From positions 1,508,524-1,572,523 of the forward strand of contig PTFA01000160.1 in the NCBI GenBank assembly GCA_003342895.1: a stretch of DNA of 64,000 bases. Reading direction: 5' to 3'. Both the position numbers and the translations under genes were made by a program. This document shows positions 39,753 to 53,180 of this stretch, piece by piece. Under the pieces are notes generated by a model that saw nothing but the letters and a program-made list of their open reading frames with translations, made no database searches and had not been told where the DNA came from. Numbering within the stretch: the first letter of the stretch is position 1; the number at the start of each line of letters is the position of its first letter. Origin of the DNA: Casuarius casuarius. Its lineage: Eukaryota; Chordata; Aves; Casuariiformes; Casuariidae.

Positions 39753-42339
39753 GTGGCATCTAGCTCTGTCCCTGTAAGCTGCAGATGTTCTGCTGCCATA
39801 TGTACCTCCTCTCACACCTCAGTGTACCCGCACGTAAAAGGAACACAGCATCAACAGCTTCACGTATTTCTACTTGTAGAGTTAATCTGAGAGATCTACA
39901 GTCCAAGATCTACCCACCTATGTGCATGCCGCACTTGCAAACAGAAGACAGCCGCATCCAAAGACTCTGAGCCTCCCTCCGTCCAGTGCTTGGATCCTTC
40001 CAGGATCCTGCTCTAATCCTGCCCGTCCGCTTTGCCTTGCTGCCCTGTTTTCCAGGAAGTCCAGGGCCAAGTGGATGGTTTCCGGCACTCTGGATGCTTT
40101 CTCATTTTCAGTCAGGGTCTCTCCTATTAGTTCCATCAGAGAAGGGAAAAAAAATGCTTTGGGCCAAATTTCACATTCACCTTTGGCTTTGCTCAAAAGA
40201 TGCAGAACGGTGACACTGTTACCATAGGACCTGCCTGGGGCACAACACGGAACCGGGAGGTTCTGGCAAGAGCCGTGAAGAGCCACATCAGCTGGACTTC
40301 TCATGCCTCTGCAACGGTATCTCAGCCCTTGCGGCTCTCGTGCTGCTGCAAGAATGGCTTTCATACCCTCTGCCACTAGCTTAGCTTTCCTTCCCGGGAT
40401 CTGGTGATAGGTTTTACCAAATCTGATGGGCAGAGCGATGGAACAATGTCTGTCTTTATCAGGTTGGTAGAGATGAAAGGGAGATACCCTTGTTATCCGA
40501 TGCACCAGTGAACACAGGGAGATACATCTCTGGAACACCACACACATCCTCTCTTTCATGGAGGATCCATCTAAAGTTCTCCACAGAGCAAGCATTCAGG
40601 CACAGCGACTGATCGCTCTGGGAGTCATTTCCTGCCTTAGCAGCCTCACTGCTGATACATCGCCTATATTTGGAGGATTAGACTCCCACGTACGTCTGAA
40701 TGCAAAAACACTTACAAAATCATGCAAACTGCAAACGCAAGTTGGCAAACCTCTGCTTACGGTCACACTCTCTGATACTCTTCAAGGAATAAACAGCCCA
40801 AGGAAAGAGACCAGCTCAGCTCTGTTCTCCTACCCACCAGGTGACAATTTATTCTGTTCTGACATCTGAATTCTATCTATTCTGATAATTTTCTGATGCA
40901 ACACCTGGCTTTCAGCACCACTTCTGATTTTCACCTAGGCTCCCACCTGGCTTGACTAAGCCACAAAGAGGTCAGGCAACCCGGCCCGTAACATCACCCG
41001 GCGATGCCTGCGCGTCTCAGTCCACACCAGCTCCTCGGCTTGTTCCTCCAGTGCAAAGCCGCACAGCAATCCCTGGCAGACCTGCACTTTACCTCGGGCA
41101 AAAGGCACCTTTTTTCTCCCTAAGGAGAGCTTTTACTCTCCTTAAACTGATTTTGAGAACCTTCAAATCCTTTGAAATTAGTACAGAAATCCAGGGAAAC
41201 ACTGAAGGGCCCTTACCGCATAACCGTATTTTGTTCTTACGGAACTAAACTGCTGGCACTCTGTCCCATACGTATGTTTAGGTTTGGACATTTGAGGCAA
41301 CACAGGCAAGGAATGCTTAACAGATACATCGGATTTATTCAGTTGTCTTTCATTAGAAAAGTATTTCTCAAAGGAAGTGAAGGGACCTCCCCATAAGCTA
41401 GGTTTTATACCTGCTTTGCATTGAGATTTTATGCTTTGTCACATAAGAAAATTACTGCTGAGAATCTGGTATTAGGATTTGATCTGATTTTCCCCCAAAA
41501 GGATGGAGAAAAACTTAGGGGGGTTGAACAGCCCCCGTATTCCCTGCACAGCTCACGGTGCAGAGAGCAGTCCCGGACGGCATATCCACGCAGAGAACAG
41601 CGAGGAGCTGCTCAGCCGGCCTCAGCGACGCTTCTGCATTTCTTAACTACGTTTCAGTTAAAATGCAAACAAAAAAAGCACATTCATTGATAAGAATTCA
41701 AGTATGCACACGGAAAAGAATGCAAACTACTGCCAATAACATCATGATATATGCTCTGACATCTTGTGACTTATGATGATCTTTAAAAGAAAACGCTTCT
41801 CTCTCCCTCCTCCCTATGCACCAAACAGGCACTCTAAAAAATAAATCACAAAATCGAACGCACACAGAACTGATGTTTAAACTAGCCATGAACAAATACT
41901 CACTGAGAAAAACAGCCACCCTCCTTGGCAACACGCTATGACAGATTAGTGTTAGCTCACTACACGATAAACTACATATGGCCAACTGATACGCTTCTGC
42001 TAAGCACAAAGATCTCTGAAAGACAGAAACAACCGGACACACGGGCACAGTCTGGAAAGTCCTGAGGCCGAGTTCGCTCTTCCCCCTTCCCCCTGGCTAA
42101 GGCCCTGATCCAAAGCCTTGCAAACCTGGTGCACCTTTTTCCATTAAGTCACCGGTCTTTGGATCAGAGGTCAAACCTGCGCTTTCCTAGCCACCAATTT
42201 AACCTTCACTAATCCCAGTTATAGAAGGGGCGAAGAGGAGCCCTGAGAAAATCTGTGCAGTCCAAAAACAGTAACCAGACATTCGCTTCATCTCATTAGT
42301 TTAGAGATCGATTTGTTGGGATGAGAAGGTCGACGGTGT

Positions 42340-43160
42340 AAGGAGCCAAAGAGCCTCCCGCACCGAACCCGCGGGTTCCAGTTCAAACAGTGTCGGGGAG
42401 CGAGGAAGCGAGCGCAGATCCTGGCCCCGCGCCGTGACTCAGCCCGGGATGACAGGGGCCGAGTAACAGCTCGGGTTTGTCGGAAGCGTGTACCAGCGCA
42501 GAGATCCTCCTCCTCCCCGGCTGCAGAGCAACCGCCCAGCGCAGATACGGTCGGTCGGTTTATCTGGACACGCGACCCCGCGGTGGAACAGCGGATCCCC
42601 GACCCGACCCAGCCGCGGCTGCGGGAAGTGGCTGCACCGGGCTGCGCTTCCCCCGCGGCACTCGGAGCCGCAGGCAACCGACCGCCGGCCGCTGCCTCCC
42701 GAAACCGCTCACAGCTCCTCTCCGCCGCCTCCCTCCTCTTCCTCCCCTGCACACACACACGCAGAGGCACAAAAGCAGCAGCCACCCGAAGAAACCACAA
42801 CCGGTTGCTGAAATCGAAGCCGGATTTACCTTCGGGCTGCACCGCGTCTCCGTGAAAACCACCCTTCCCACAGGGAAGCACTGCCAAACGTCGGCTGGGA
42901 GGAAAAAGCAGGCGAGAGGGAAGGCAGACAGGATCCTTTAGCTCATCAGTCACAGCCGCTGCCGCAACAGGAGGGCGGCGAAGATAAAGCTGGATAAATC
43001 ACAGGTTTCCGCACGGGGCTGTTGCTAGCTAAGGCGCTGCTGCTCCTCAGCTGTTGTCAGTGCGAGCGCGGCGCGCAGGTGGCCGGGCTGGAAGCGCGGA
43101 GCGATCGCCCTCCGACCGTCCTCCCGCGGCCCTGGCCAATCCCCGAGCGGCAGAGCCAGC
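42340..43160. promoter_or_regulatory. CpG island within the large intron
   Basis: Seen: about 0.8 kb rich in CG dinucleotides, including a pyrimidine-rich segment with a short CA run near 42748. A minus-strand donor (CCCGAAG|GTAAAT, exon end 42830) lies inside. The open frame reaching that donor would end in phase 1 with a G, matching the SAM exon, but it has no ATG between an upstream in-frame TGA and the donor (only GTG). If used, it would be an untranslated or non-AUG first exon. Inference: a possible alternative promoter or an intronic CpG-rich enhancer. Edges are approximate. Confidence 0.5.
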
Positions 43161-43173
43161 TGGGGCTTCGGGA

Positions 43174-43203
43174 AAGCCTCCCAAAAGCCTCCCAAAAGCC
43201 TCC
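43174..43203. repeat. Tandem repeat, 11-bp unit
   Basis: Seen: AAGCCTCCCAA in two perfect copies and a partial third, at the upper edge of the 42-kb CpG island. Confidence 0.85.
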
Positions 43204-46200
43204 GTCCCTCCTGCCGCTAAGCCAATCGGAAAGCAAGCCCTGTTCGGCTGCGTTCGCTTGCAAATTGCACATGTTAAGGCATAAAAGAGAGAGAATTCAT
43301 TTCCAAGAGGCACATTCCCACCGCCTCGAGCACCGTTCGGGATCTGGGATCTCCGGCAGAGCGTTTCCCCTCCGAACCAAAGGTCGGTTGGAGCAGCCAG
43401 AGGAGGAAGCGAAGGGCCAGGTGTTCGCACTCCACTGGAGACGAAGAACCAGCCACGCAAACACCCCACGTGCTCCGCGAGCGCTGGCTGCCGGCTCCCC
43501 TCCGTGCCGCCCCGTCCACGCCAGCGCCAGGACGCGCGCTAGCCCCCACGCACCTCCGTGCCGCCCGGCAGAGCCCCCGGAGCAGTTCAAACGCGCCGGG
43601 GCTCTGGGAGACTCCAGGAGCACTCGAGATCCAGCCAACCTGAAAGAGCGGTCCCTAACCACGCACCTGAAAGCTGAAGGTAACGAGGGTAAGCCACACA
43701 CATGCAGTGTGTGCCGAAAGCCAAAACCTGGAGCCACATCAGCTGCAGCACAGGGAACGGCCTGCCCACGACACGACACGTGTGAACCACCAGCACTGCC
43801 CAGGCGCTGCCAGTGTCCCGCGCTGCCACTTCGGACTGGCCCAGCTCCCAAGGAAGTCCTTCCCCCACCCGGCCATCCTCCCTCTCTCCATCTCACGACA
43901 GGCAGCAGCAACTGCAGGGCGCTGTGTCCCGGTCCCGGCTCTGCTTCCAGCATGTGGGACATCGGGATGGGAATCAGCACCCACAAACAGAGAGGCAGCA
44001 GGGCTCCAGGCAAATGAGCAGAGACAGAACAGCTGCAACCTTCCAGCCTCTCTGCCTAGCTGCAACGCGAGTGGAGGTCCCCCACTTCTTCCCTCCCCAA
44101 AATGAGCCCCGGGACACTTGGATGGAAGCCAGGCTGTCCCTAACTCTCCCTTCCCATCAGACCAAACAGGTGGCAAAGGGATTCCGGCTTCAGCAAGGCG
44201 TCGGAAAGGACCACAGAAGCTGCACTTGCTGGATTTGTTTCCACCAAGGACACGCTCACATTGCAGATGGAATTTATGTGCTCAGTAATTATTTCTTTTG
44301 ATAGGACAGGGTGAGGTTTGGCAGCAGCACTGTGGAAGATCCTTTCCACAGGACACACAGGTCTCACATTGAATTTTGGATCCCAGTTCCATGTCATATG
44401 TGATATAACTGGTCAGAGATTACTTGCCAGGGGATAAAGAAGAAAATGGAGGATAGGGTCTAGGATACAGGGCTAAGATGAAAAAAATCAGTAGTTAAGG
44501 CAGACTTGAGGGAGGGAGTTTGTTCTGTAGGAAATGGGAGGCAAAAAGGCAGGAGGTGAGAAAGTGCAGGATGGAGAGTGGATGGAAGTAGAGAGAAGAA
44601 AGCAAGCAGAGCATGAGAAAGGGATAAGACAGAGAGGGGAAACTAGTAAGTTTGCCTGTGAAAATACATCCCACAGATGCAGTGCAAGGAGGGACAGGCA
44701 CTGAAATGATCTGTCATGGGATGGTCAGAACAGGAACAAGACCAGGTACGTTGTGGGGAAGCCACAAACCTGCTTTCCTCTTGAAATGACTGAGGGGGCT
44801 GGAGTGCTACCCAAACACCTTAACAAGTGAGGATCAGAAAAAAGAACAAAACGTGAGCACTTTCCACTGTTTTCAGGGTCTGAGACGCTTTCAACACACA
44901 TCTTCTGTGCTTCCCCAGCCACAGCCTCATCCCCAAACTCCTGCCAACCGCCCCGGCCGCTTTGGGGCCCGTTCTCTCCAGCCTGCCCAGGTCGGAGGAG
45001 GTCGCACGGCACTCGCTGCCTTTGAGAACAGCTCGGCTATCTGCCTCTGCTGTCCCCCGCCACGACCCGTCAGTGAGAGACCTGTATTCAGAGAGACCCT
45101 GTCCCTCAGAGCGAAGGGGCTCTTAGCAACAGGTCTTCTGAACGAGCCTGTTGTTGACTTGGAAGTCTTGTTATAGCTTTGTGCGATGGAACGTCTTGCC
45201 AGCCAGAGACCAGGCGAGTGGAAAGGAGGGACGGAGGGCTTCTGTTAGGGACGCGGGGGGTTCCTGGAGAGTAAGCAGTTAGTGCTACCTTCCCTGTAAC
45301 AACGGCAAGGGAAGTGGCTATTTACCTGCACCAGTGGAAATCAGTGGACTATAACAAAACAAGATGTGATGGAGGCTATAAGCACCCCAGTGCAGAGCCA
45401 CGGCAGACAAGAGAGGGGTCAGAAGATGGTTCTGGACATCGGGAACCCAACTGAACCTTGACCCCCTCAGCAATACTCCCCTCCCCGCTAAGCCCTCTAC
45501 CTTATCTTCTCCATCACAAAACACTGCTCCCCCACCTCCTGATGAGAGTCGTAAGAAGGGACAATTATCTGCCAAAGCTTGCAAAGACCCAACCTGTCCC
45601 AAGAGAGAGATTTCTACCGCAGGCTGGGGCAGGACAGTAAAACCTCTTGAAAGATACTATGGATACAAAGCCTTGGGGTGCTGACAGCAAAGCAAGCGCT
45701 GCAAGCGGGATGCGCTGGAGAAACAAAGCACCACAATATGCCCCCACCGCATCGCATGCGCGTTCCTCTGAGGGCCCCAACAGCTCGATCTGCTTTCTGG
45801 AGGGGGCCACCTCGGCTCTGCACTGTCAGCCCTAAACACACCGCAGTAATAGTCGGAGGAGTAAGGATTAATAGTTAGCATTCAGAGGATGAAACGTGTG
45901 ATATATTGTTCAGGTTATTATTAACTCGAGTGGAATGACCCTGGGAGTGCAAAATATGAAGAAGCAGGGCTGAGAACACAGAGCAGTCCAGCTGGCTCCC
46001 TTCCCTTCCTTCCCTCCGCTGGGTTCCCAGGCTGAGCACACGAACAGTCACAGCCAACCCACACCTGACCCGAAAGCAGTCCATCTGAATGCAAGGCAGC
46101 TGAATGACATGGAGAGCTATGGAGAGCTCCTAGGAACACCCCCTTCCTCTGCAACACCCCCCATGAAAGTCAGCTAGCTCGCCCAGGCCTTGCTGGTCTG

Positions 46201-47379
46201 TGCCTCTATAGCCCGGACCCAGTGCCACACTGCCTGCCCTCACTGCTGCCAGCAGCAGTGCCCAGTGCGAATTCAGTCGTCAGCTAGAGCAGCGGTGCCG
46301 CAGCTCTGCCCAAGACCAGGCCATCTCCCTCCCAGCAAACAGGGTTCTTACCTGGCCAAATGCAACAACACATTCTCGCTAACACACCTCTACAGGGGTA
46401 TAACTACAGGCACAGGCATCCGCCTGAGAGCGGCGACTTGCAGCAAGTCCTACCTAAGTGACAAACACCATCTCTGGAGTGGCCAAGAGCCACTGGGATA
46501 CCACGCAGCGGTACATGGGGAACGTGGACACCTCCACCTGCTTTGGAGGGCAGCCCTACAGAAAAGCCATTCTCCTTGCCTTCTCCATCCATCCCCAGCT
46601 CAGACCACTGTGAAATGAGAAGATCCTCTTCTCAGAGAGTCCCCACTGCTACCTTCCAGCAGCCTAAAAAATAAATACAAACAGTGCACCTCTTATATCA
46701 CCTTTCCTGAATCTCTGAGAGAGAAGTGAGAACCTTCAGGAAAAGGCTAAGAAGTGTCAATAAAATAAATACCTGTGAGTGTATGAGTCTGGGGGTGCTT
46801 TCAGCCTACCTGGGATAGAAATCTTATTCCAGTCATACAAGCGGGGAAGGGGGCAGAGACGGCGAGACGCCACACCACTGCTAGCGTGGGAGAACACGAC
46901 AGTTAAGGCGAGAGCTCACCATGCACTAATGCCTCTGCAGCACTCGGCTGCATCTCTCCTCCCAGCATCTCCGCTCCAGGGCCCAGCCTGGAGGAGCTGG
47001 AACTGGTCAACCCCATAAGGACATTCCCAGTCAACACACAGGTCCGGCCTCCTCCTCTGCTGTGTCTCACCTAGAGGAGAAGGGCTCGCCGTGTTGTCCC
47101 ACCGCCGACCCAGGCACTGGCAGACATCTGCAACACAAGACCCTGCTTTCCTGTCCTTTACACGGGCCCTGCTGCCCCTCCTTTCCGGGTGGGGAAGGGG
47201 CTGGGAATGTCCATCCACATGGCCCCAGCAGCTCCAGCACCTCGTGGAAAAAGGGCTCAGTTCAGAGGAAGATTTCAAGCATTTTCCACTCGCTGCCTCA
47301 TTTAAGGAGGAGAATGAGAAGGAGGGGTGGGGGCAGAGGCAGGAAATCTCCCCGAGACACTGAACTATAAACCGGAGGC

Positions 47380-48080
47380 GAGGAGGGCAGGACGGCACCG
47401 TCCCGTCCCGCACACCCCGCGCACGCTCGGCCCCGTTCCCACTGCGGAGAGCCGGCCGCTGCGGTGCTACCGGGCAAATGCCAGGAGGAGCAGAAAACGC
47501 GCGCGCCGCACGCTCCCCCCGCGACCGGCCCCGTGAATGGGCAGCATTCACACCCGGGGATATTAATAGTCCGTGGCATACTGCTGAGGAGCGGCAGAAA
47601 GCCCGAGGGCTGCCCTCCGGCCAGCACGGCTGCCTGCACAAGGCACCCAGTGTGCGTGTGCATGTGCACACATGTGCACGTGCGTGTGCGCACGGGGGGG
47701 CTCCCAGCAAGGACGTTAACAGCGCCTGCGGCCGGCACGCTGTCCGGAGCGAGGAAGAGCCGTCAAGCACAGAAACGGGAACACACGGGGAAGAAGAGGA
47801 GGACTCGGGCTGGAAACGCCGAGTTGGACGGGGAGCAAGAAAGCAGAGGAAGAGAGGAAAGCAAAGCTCAGTTGGTTAAAACTCACCGGGATTTAACAAC
47901 CCAGCCCAGAAGACAGCCTGCTGCCGGGGAAGGAGTGTGTCAACGCTGCCCCTCCTGAGCACGTTGCTTTTCCCAGCAGGGGCAGAGAGAGGAACCGGGG
48001 GCTCCAGGCTGGAAGTGTCCCGGGCAGCAGGGCGACTGCCCCGGGACCGCCTGCGGCCGGGAACGCGAGGAGACGGAGCA
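47380..48080. promoter_or_regulatory. CpG-rich segments around 47.4-48.1 kb
   Basis: Seen: CpG-rich DNA at about 47380-47560 and again at about 47960-48080. Between them are the alternating purine-pyrimidine tract and a good minus-strand donor (ATCCCG|GTGAGT, exon end 47887). Inference: the donor could close a first exon starting in the upper CpG-rich patch. No coding frame supports it. Confidence 0.3.
47650..47694. repeat. 45-bp strictly alternating purine-pyrimidine tract
   Basis: Seen: every step from 47650 to 47694 alternates purine and pyrimidine (mixed TG, CG and CA steps). It is followed by a run of G. Such tracts are prone to form Z-DNA. The segment also contains nested palindromes around CATGTGCACACATG. 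Confidence 0.88.
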
Positions 48081-48149
48081 GGGCACTGAAAAATAAACCC
48101 TGACCTGGGATTCAGGAGGGCTTAATTAGCAAGGAGGGAGGGACTGTTT

Positions 48150-48420
48150 AGGGTGGTCCAAAGGGTGTCACTGAGAAGGGATAGGAAAAATCGAACAAAG
48201 GCCCTTTTAGACCGGCTGAATACTAGGAAAAAATGTCAGGAAGGGTCAATAGCCTGTGGAGCTGTCTCTCCCTCCCAGCAGAGAGGGTGGGAGCCTTGCT
48301 GCTTGGGACACTGAAATCTAAATTGGCCAAACTTCTGCTAACAGGCTTGAAGAAACAAGCTTGGCCTGGCCCTTACAGCAGACCTTAAATGGGACCCTGA
48401 AGAGCTCTTCTGGTTCTTAA
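48150..48420 (+). mobile_element. Old CR1-like LINE 3' fragment
   Basis: Seen: in order along the plus strand, AATACTAGGAAAAAATGTCA, then GTGGGAGCCTTGCTGCTTGG, then CTAAATTGGCCAAAC, and a final GGGACCCTGAAGAGCTCTTC. These resemble consecutive 3' landmarks of CR1 elements (TATTAGGAAAAA, GGTGGAGCC..., ACTGGACAAA, GGTCCCTTC). Heavily decayed, with no coding capacity left. Confidence 0.45.
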
Positions 48421-48864
48421 CGCATTTGATGCTCTGGCAGGCTGAGAACAGGGCTAAGCGGCTGGATGAGCTAAGCTGCCGGAGGTCATTCAAATGCAGT
48501 GAAACCCTGGTTAGATCCTGAACCTACCTGCAGACAGCAGCACGGACGTGCAGGCCAGCCCAAGCCACAGACCTGAGGTCAAGTCGTTTTAGGGTAACTA
48601 GTTCATGCTGCCCACACTGCAGTCCAGCTCTGCCGCCTGCGCTGCCCCGTCTCCTGCCAGTGCTCGGGACGCTTCCCTCCCCTGCGTCAGGTCCAGCAGG
48701 AACATCGGAACATACCCGGTGTTTCCAGACCTTGCACTGGCTGGGCCACATCAGCAGCATCATGCAGTCTCATTCTAAGGACAGGTTATACTGACACGAG
48801 ATAAAAAGATGAGTGATAGAACAGCTGCTTTTCCTTTTTTGACTTAATAACGAGAACAGAGCAA

Positions 48865-48966
48865 TGGAAGTCAGGTCCTCACTCTTGGTTTTCAGTTTCT
48901 CTTCTCTGCAAAGTGAGGAGAGACACACTGAACACCTCCACCATGGTTGTGAGGCTTAGATAATAT
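48865..48966 (+). mobile_element. MIR-like SINE relic
   Basis: Seen: TTTTCAGTTTCTCTTCTCTGC followed by AAGTGAGGA and then TGGTTGTGAGGCTTAGATAAT, in the order expected for the 3' half of MIR in sense orientation. It is diverged and recognised by eye. Confidence 0.45.
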
Positions 48967-51900
48967 TTCTAGCATTTTGATGTCCGCTGAAAAAGGCTTC
49001 TGTAATCTGGCATGGGTCCCTTGGACCAGGATCCACACAGCCCCAGATTCAACCATTCCTCCCCACTGCGGAGAGAGAGGACACACAGATCTGAACACCA
49101 CACTACTGCACATGTCTAATCCCCACCAAAACGGGGTGGGCGGGGAGGTGCTCTCCTCTCCGAGGGAACACTTCAGACTAACAGAAGGTCCAGAAACAGC
49201 TGACAGGAACTTATAAAAGCAAAGACAACCTCAGAGAACCTTCCCTACCCTTCTACAATCTCTGATCAAGCCATCCGAGACCTGCAAAGCCTGCCAGGAG
49301 TTAGACCTGGGAGAAAGCTACGAGCACGTACGTTACTGGTAGCAATGTGCAATAAAGCATTTCAGAAGTCTCCACGCTGCAATGTCTCTTGCAATGAAGA
49401 AGTGACCCTCCTACACCCTGCACCAACCTACGCTGTTAGCGTTATCAGGCTATTTCCATTCTCCTAGCTGGCTTTTGAAACATTCCCACACAGGATTAGA
49501 GAGAGGAACAGATGTCTGGTGAAAATCTACAGAATAACGTCTTCCACAATGCATCTCAAAGCATTTTCAAAGAGAAACGGCATTCAAGGCTTCCACTTCC
49601 TCTAGGATTAAGACCACTACTGTCATCCCCATCGACTGGGAAGGGAAAGTCGTTAACCAAAGCCCAGCAATGAGTCCATAGGAGCCGAGGAGGAGCACAG
49701 GCAGGATCTGCAGCTCTCTGGCCTGTGTTCTAAGGTCCATCCAAACCTTCTGCACACAGCTCTGAGGCCGGGCTGCAGCAGCTTTTACAGATGACTATGT
49801 TCCCCCTTCCAATCCACTTCAGGATCAGCAGGCAAGCAGGACCATTGCTGCATCCTGCACACTTAGCCCCACTCTGCACTTTCCTTGCGGCTCCCACCGC
49901 ACAACCAGAGCATGCAAGGGCACCCTCTCCTGGCCAAGACACACAACAGTCCGCTCTAAATAAAAACAATTCGAACAAGTCAAAACAAGCAAATCCATTA
50001 AAAAAATGTGAATCCATGGGAAATGCATCTTCACTCTATTTGACCACCCATCCTGAAAAGAAAAGCCATGCATCCACAGTAAACACATCCTGACCGGACC
50101 TGAGGGAGTTAGTATCTGGGTTTCTTTTTTTCTACAACCAAAATAAACAGGAAAAATGCTAAAATTCTCATTCAGGTATATAAATAAAAAATGGCTGTAG
50201 AAATGAACAAACAAGAAGTGGGGGTCCTGGGGTAAATTTATTCATGAGTTAATGCAAGTATTAATTATATTTCATAAATTTCCACTACTCCAGATGAAAA
50301 GGACGAGAACTCCATGATATTTTCGCATGCACTAACTTCAACTGAGTTTAAAACACGTCAGTGTTGGACCCGGGCTGCATTCACTACTCTCTCTCCCTCC
50401 CACCTTAAGGTGCCCTATTTATTTCTTCGTCTGCCCACCTGACTGCAGAACATTTGTCAAGACGTAGCTTTATTCACTACTATAAATGTAGGTCATGGGA
50501 ATTCCTGAGCTGGCCTTCGTCTGCGCAGGACATCTAGGTCAACCGCTGTCCCCGCAGTCCCTCAGACGTCTGCGTGCCCCCGGCAAAGCTCCAGCAAAGA
50601 GCGCGAGACGCAGCAGAACGCACCGAGCAGCGGCGACGCCGCACGCGGCTCCCCGTCTGCTTGCTGTGGCCGCGCTGCTGGGAATTCTGCTACGGCAGGA
50701 CAGATGTGTTTGTTTTCCGAAGAACACGCAGATCTATGGAGGTTAATGGAGTGTTATTCATACATAAAGATGGCAAAAAACCCTGATTTGGCATCAGGCA
50801 TTCTGCTTGAGAGCCTCATAATGGAAAATCGGCCCTTCTGCTACGAGCTGCCTGCCTCTCTCTGCAGCGCGGCTAACGGAGCAGCCGTCTCTTTGCCCCC
50901 TCTGCCGTAACCCCGGCTCCATCCGCGCTCCTCTGCATACTCCTTCTGAGGAGTTCAAACACAGCAGCATCGTGGTAGGAGATCAAGCGAAAGGAAAGGG
51001 AGGCATTTCCTAACACAGAGGCTTCTTAGCTTTGAGAACAGGTTCTCAGGGGAAACGAGGAAGCTCCAGCGTGTGAGTCACTGCGAACGCAGAGAGGAAG
51101 CAGGAGCATTAGTGCAAAGAAAGAAAAAGCTGGTTCTGGCTGAGAGAAGGCGGATGGTTTCAATATCCTTTTTTATGGGAGGAAAAATCAGGGCAAAAAC
51201 TTAACGGGCATGTACAAAATCACAGATGGAGTCGGTATCGCCGGCTGCACTGGTACAGCAGGCAGGATTTAGTCAACACCGAATTCCCCAGTTTCCAAGG
51301 GAGGAGGGCGAGAAGGAAAAAGAGACAGGGAGAAACTCAGAGACACACAACAGCATCATTCATAGGAGCCGATTTTATGTAACAAGGGTCCTGTGTCTGG
51401 CCCAGAGCTCTAGGCAATTAAAACAGCAGCCCCAGATCTCAAAGAAACAGCAGGAATTTATCCGAGGAATCCGGATTATGTGGCCAACGCTGTACCAGAG
51501 CGAAAAGCCTCCAGCCCCTGGAAGGCAACAAGTTGGTGAGCAGAGAAGCAGCAAGCGGCTCACACACCCCAGCTGGTTCTGCCCCATCACCCCACGCCTG
51601 AACCTCCGCCCATCAAAAACAGGGGGTGACGGCTGCATCCGACAGGACCTGGTCCTCACTGTACGAAAGAGTAACACGAAGGAGACGGTGCAGAACCAGG
51701 CCCTCACAACCCACACACCACCTCTGCTGCAACAGGCAGGCAAAAAATAGCCTGACAGAGGAAACTGTCACGGTGTTTTGCAATCAGGTGGCCGCAACAG
51801 AAGGGAACTGCTCAGGGCTGTCACGGGGAGATGCTGCCGGGGAGGAAAGCTGAGAACAGTTTATTCTTCCAGAGATAATGGTGGTGGTTTGCAAGTCTAA

Positions 51901-53138
51901 GACAGCGGTTTTCCATCCTGGTCCAGGGTTAGGAAACAAATACAGGGTTTACCAAGATAAATGAGAAGAAACGGCCGCAAAGCAGACAAGATGCTGATTA
52001 ATCTCATGGAAATCCTGCTGTCAAGCCTGGCTCCTGGGAGCGACCGCGGTTTCCCTGCGGCAGGCTCCCAGGGAGGATTTCCACCACGCGCTCAGCTCTG
52101 GCACAGACCATCCCAAAACAACCTCTGCCCCTCTCCGTCCCTAGCCCCGGCCGGGCTGACCTAACTCGCTGAGCTCAGCGGAGGGGCCGGCGAGGCACAG
52201 GCAACGCCAGGAGCCCCGGCCCGCGCGGGGCTCTGCGGAGCCGTGGGGAGGCTCCTCCGGGGACGCCACGGCCACGGGAACGCTGCTCCGGCCCTCACGC
52301 GCCTCCGCCTGAGGCAACTGAGGTGGCAGAAACCGCTGAAATCACGTCTGTTTTTGACAAAACACACCAGTTCCCTTAAGCCAGCACCCCAATAAAGCGT
52401 CTTAACTCCGCGGAAACCCCCTTTCACCCCACCGCTATGCACGACAAACGAAGACGACCTTCCAGTCCCTGAGAAACGAGTTACAGCCGCCCGGCACGTT
52501 CTGGGCCGTTCCTGAAGAGATCCTTCGAAGGCAAGAGGCGTGTCTCCACGGAAACCTCAGGGCAGGTACCAGGCCTAATTCCCCACCAAGCATTTGGGCT
52601 GACGGAAAAGCCAAACCGTAACAGTTCCTCCTTCGCAGAACTCAAACTGCTTTCGAGATTGTGAGCTACGCAGTTAAATCATCTTCAAAAGCCGGATCAG
52701 GATTAATTTCCCCAAACCCAGTTTTAGTATCTAAGCTACAAATACTTAAGAGTTCTTCATTTGTAAGTCTGAATAAAAAGATTGATAAAAATATCATTTT
52801 AAAAAAATCCAAAAACAAAATAACGCAAATTTTTGTAATAAAAAGTGCAGTGTTCGTTTCCTCAGAGGGATGGCAGAAGGGAAGGGATTTTAAAAGCAGT
52901 TTTTAATGAAGAAGTTTTATATGTTAAAAAGTCTAAACCATTCCACAAAGCATCATGTTACAAACTCCTAACGCGCTTGAGGGCGGGGAGGCAGAAATGT
53001 CCCATTTCTTGTTAACGCTGCTGAGTGATGCTCGCTGCCAGGTAACCAGTCTGTCCCACACGAGAGCCAGGACCGCGGCTCTGACGTCACCAGCGTTAGA
53101 ACGACACGCACAAATCTGGTGAGGCTGAAAGCAGGCAC

Positions 53139-53180
53139 ACCGTCTCGCTGGTACCGTCTCATTGGTACCGTCTCATCGGT
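53139..53180. repeat. Tandem repeat, three copies of a 14-bp unit
   Basis: Seen: ACCGTCTCGCTGGT, ACCGTCTCATTGGT and ACCGTCTCATCGGT lie head to tail with no gap, differing at two or three positions. Each contains a GGTACC at its junction. Confidence 0.92.

Noticed and set aside
42811..42821. AAATCGAAGCC on the plus strand, identical to the start of the SAM exon
   Set aside because: Only 11 bases match, the orientation is opposite to the gene and the similarity stops at once. Chance.
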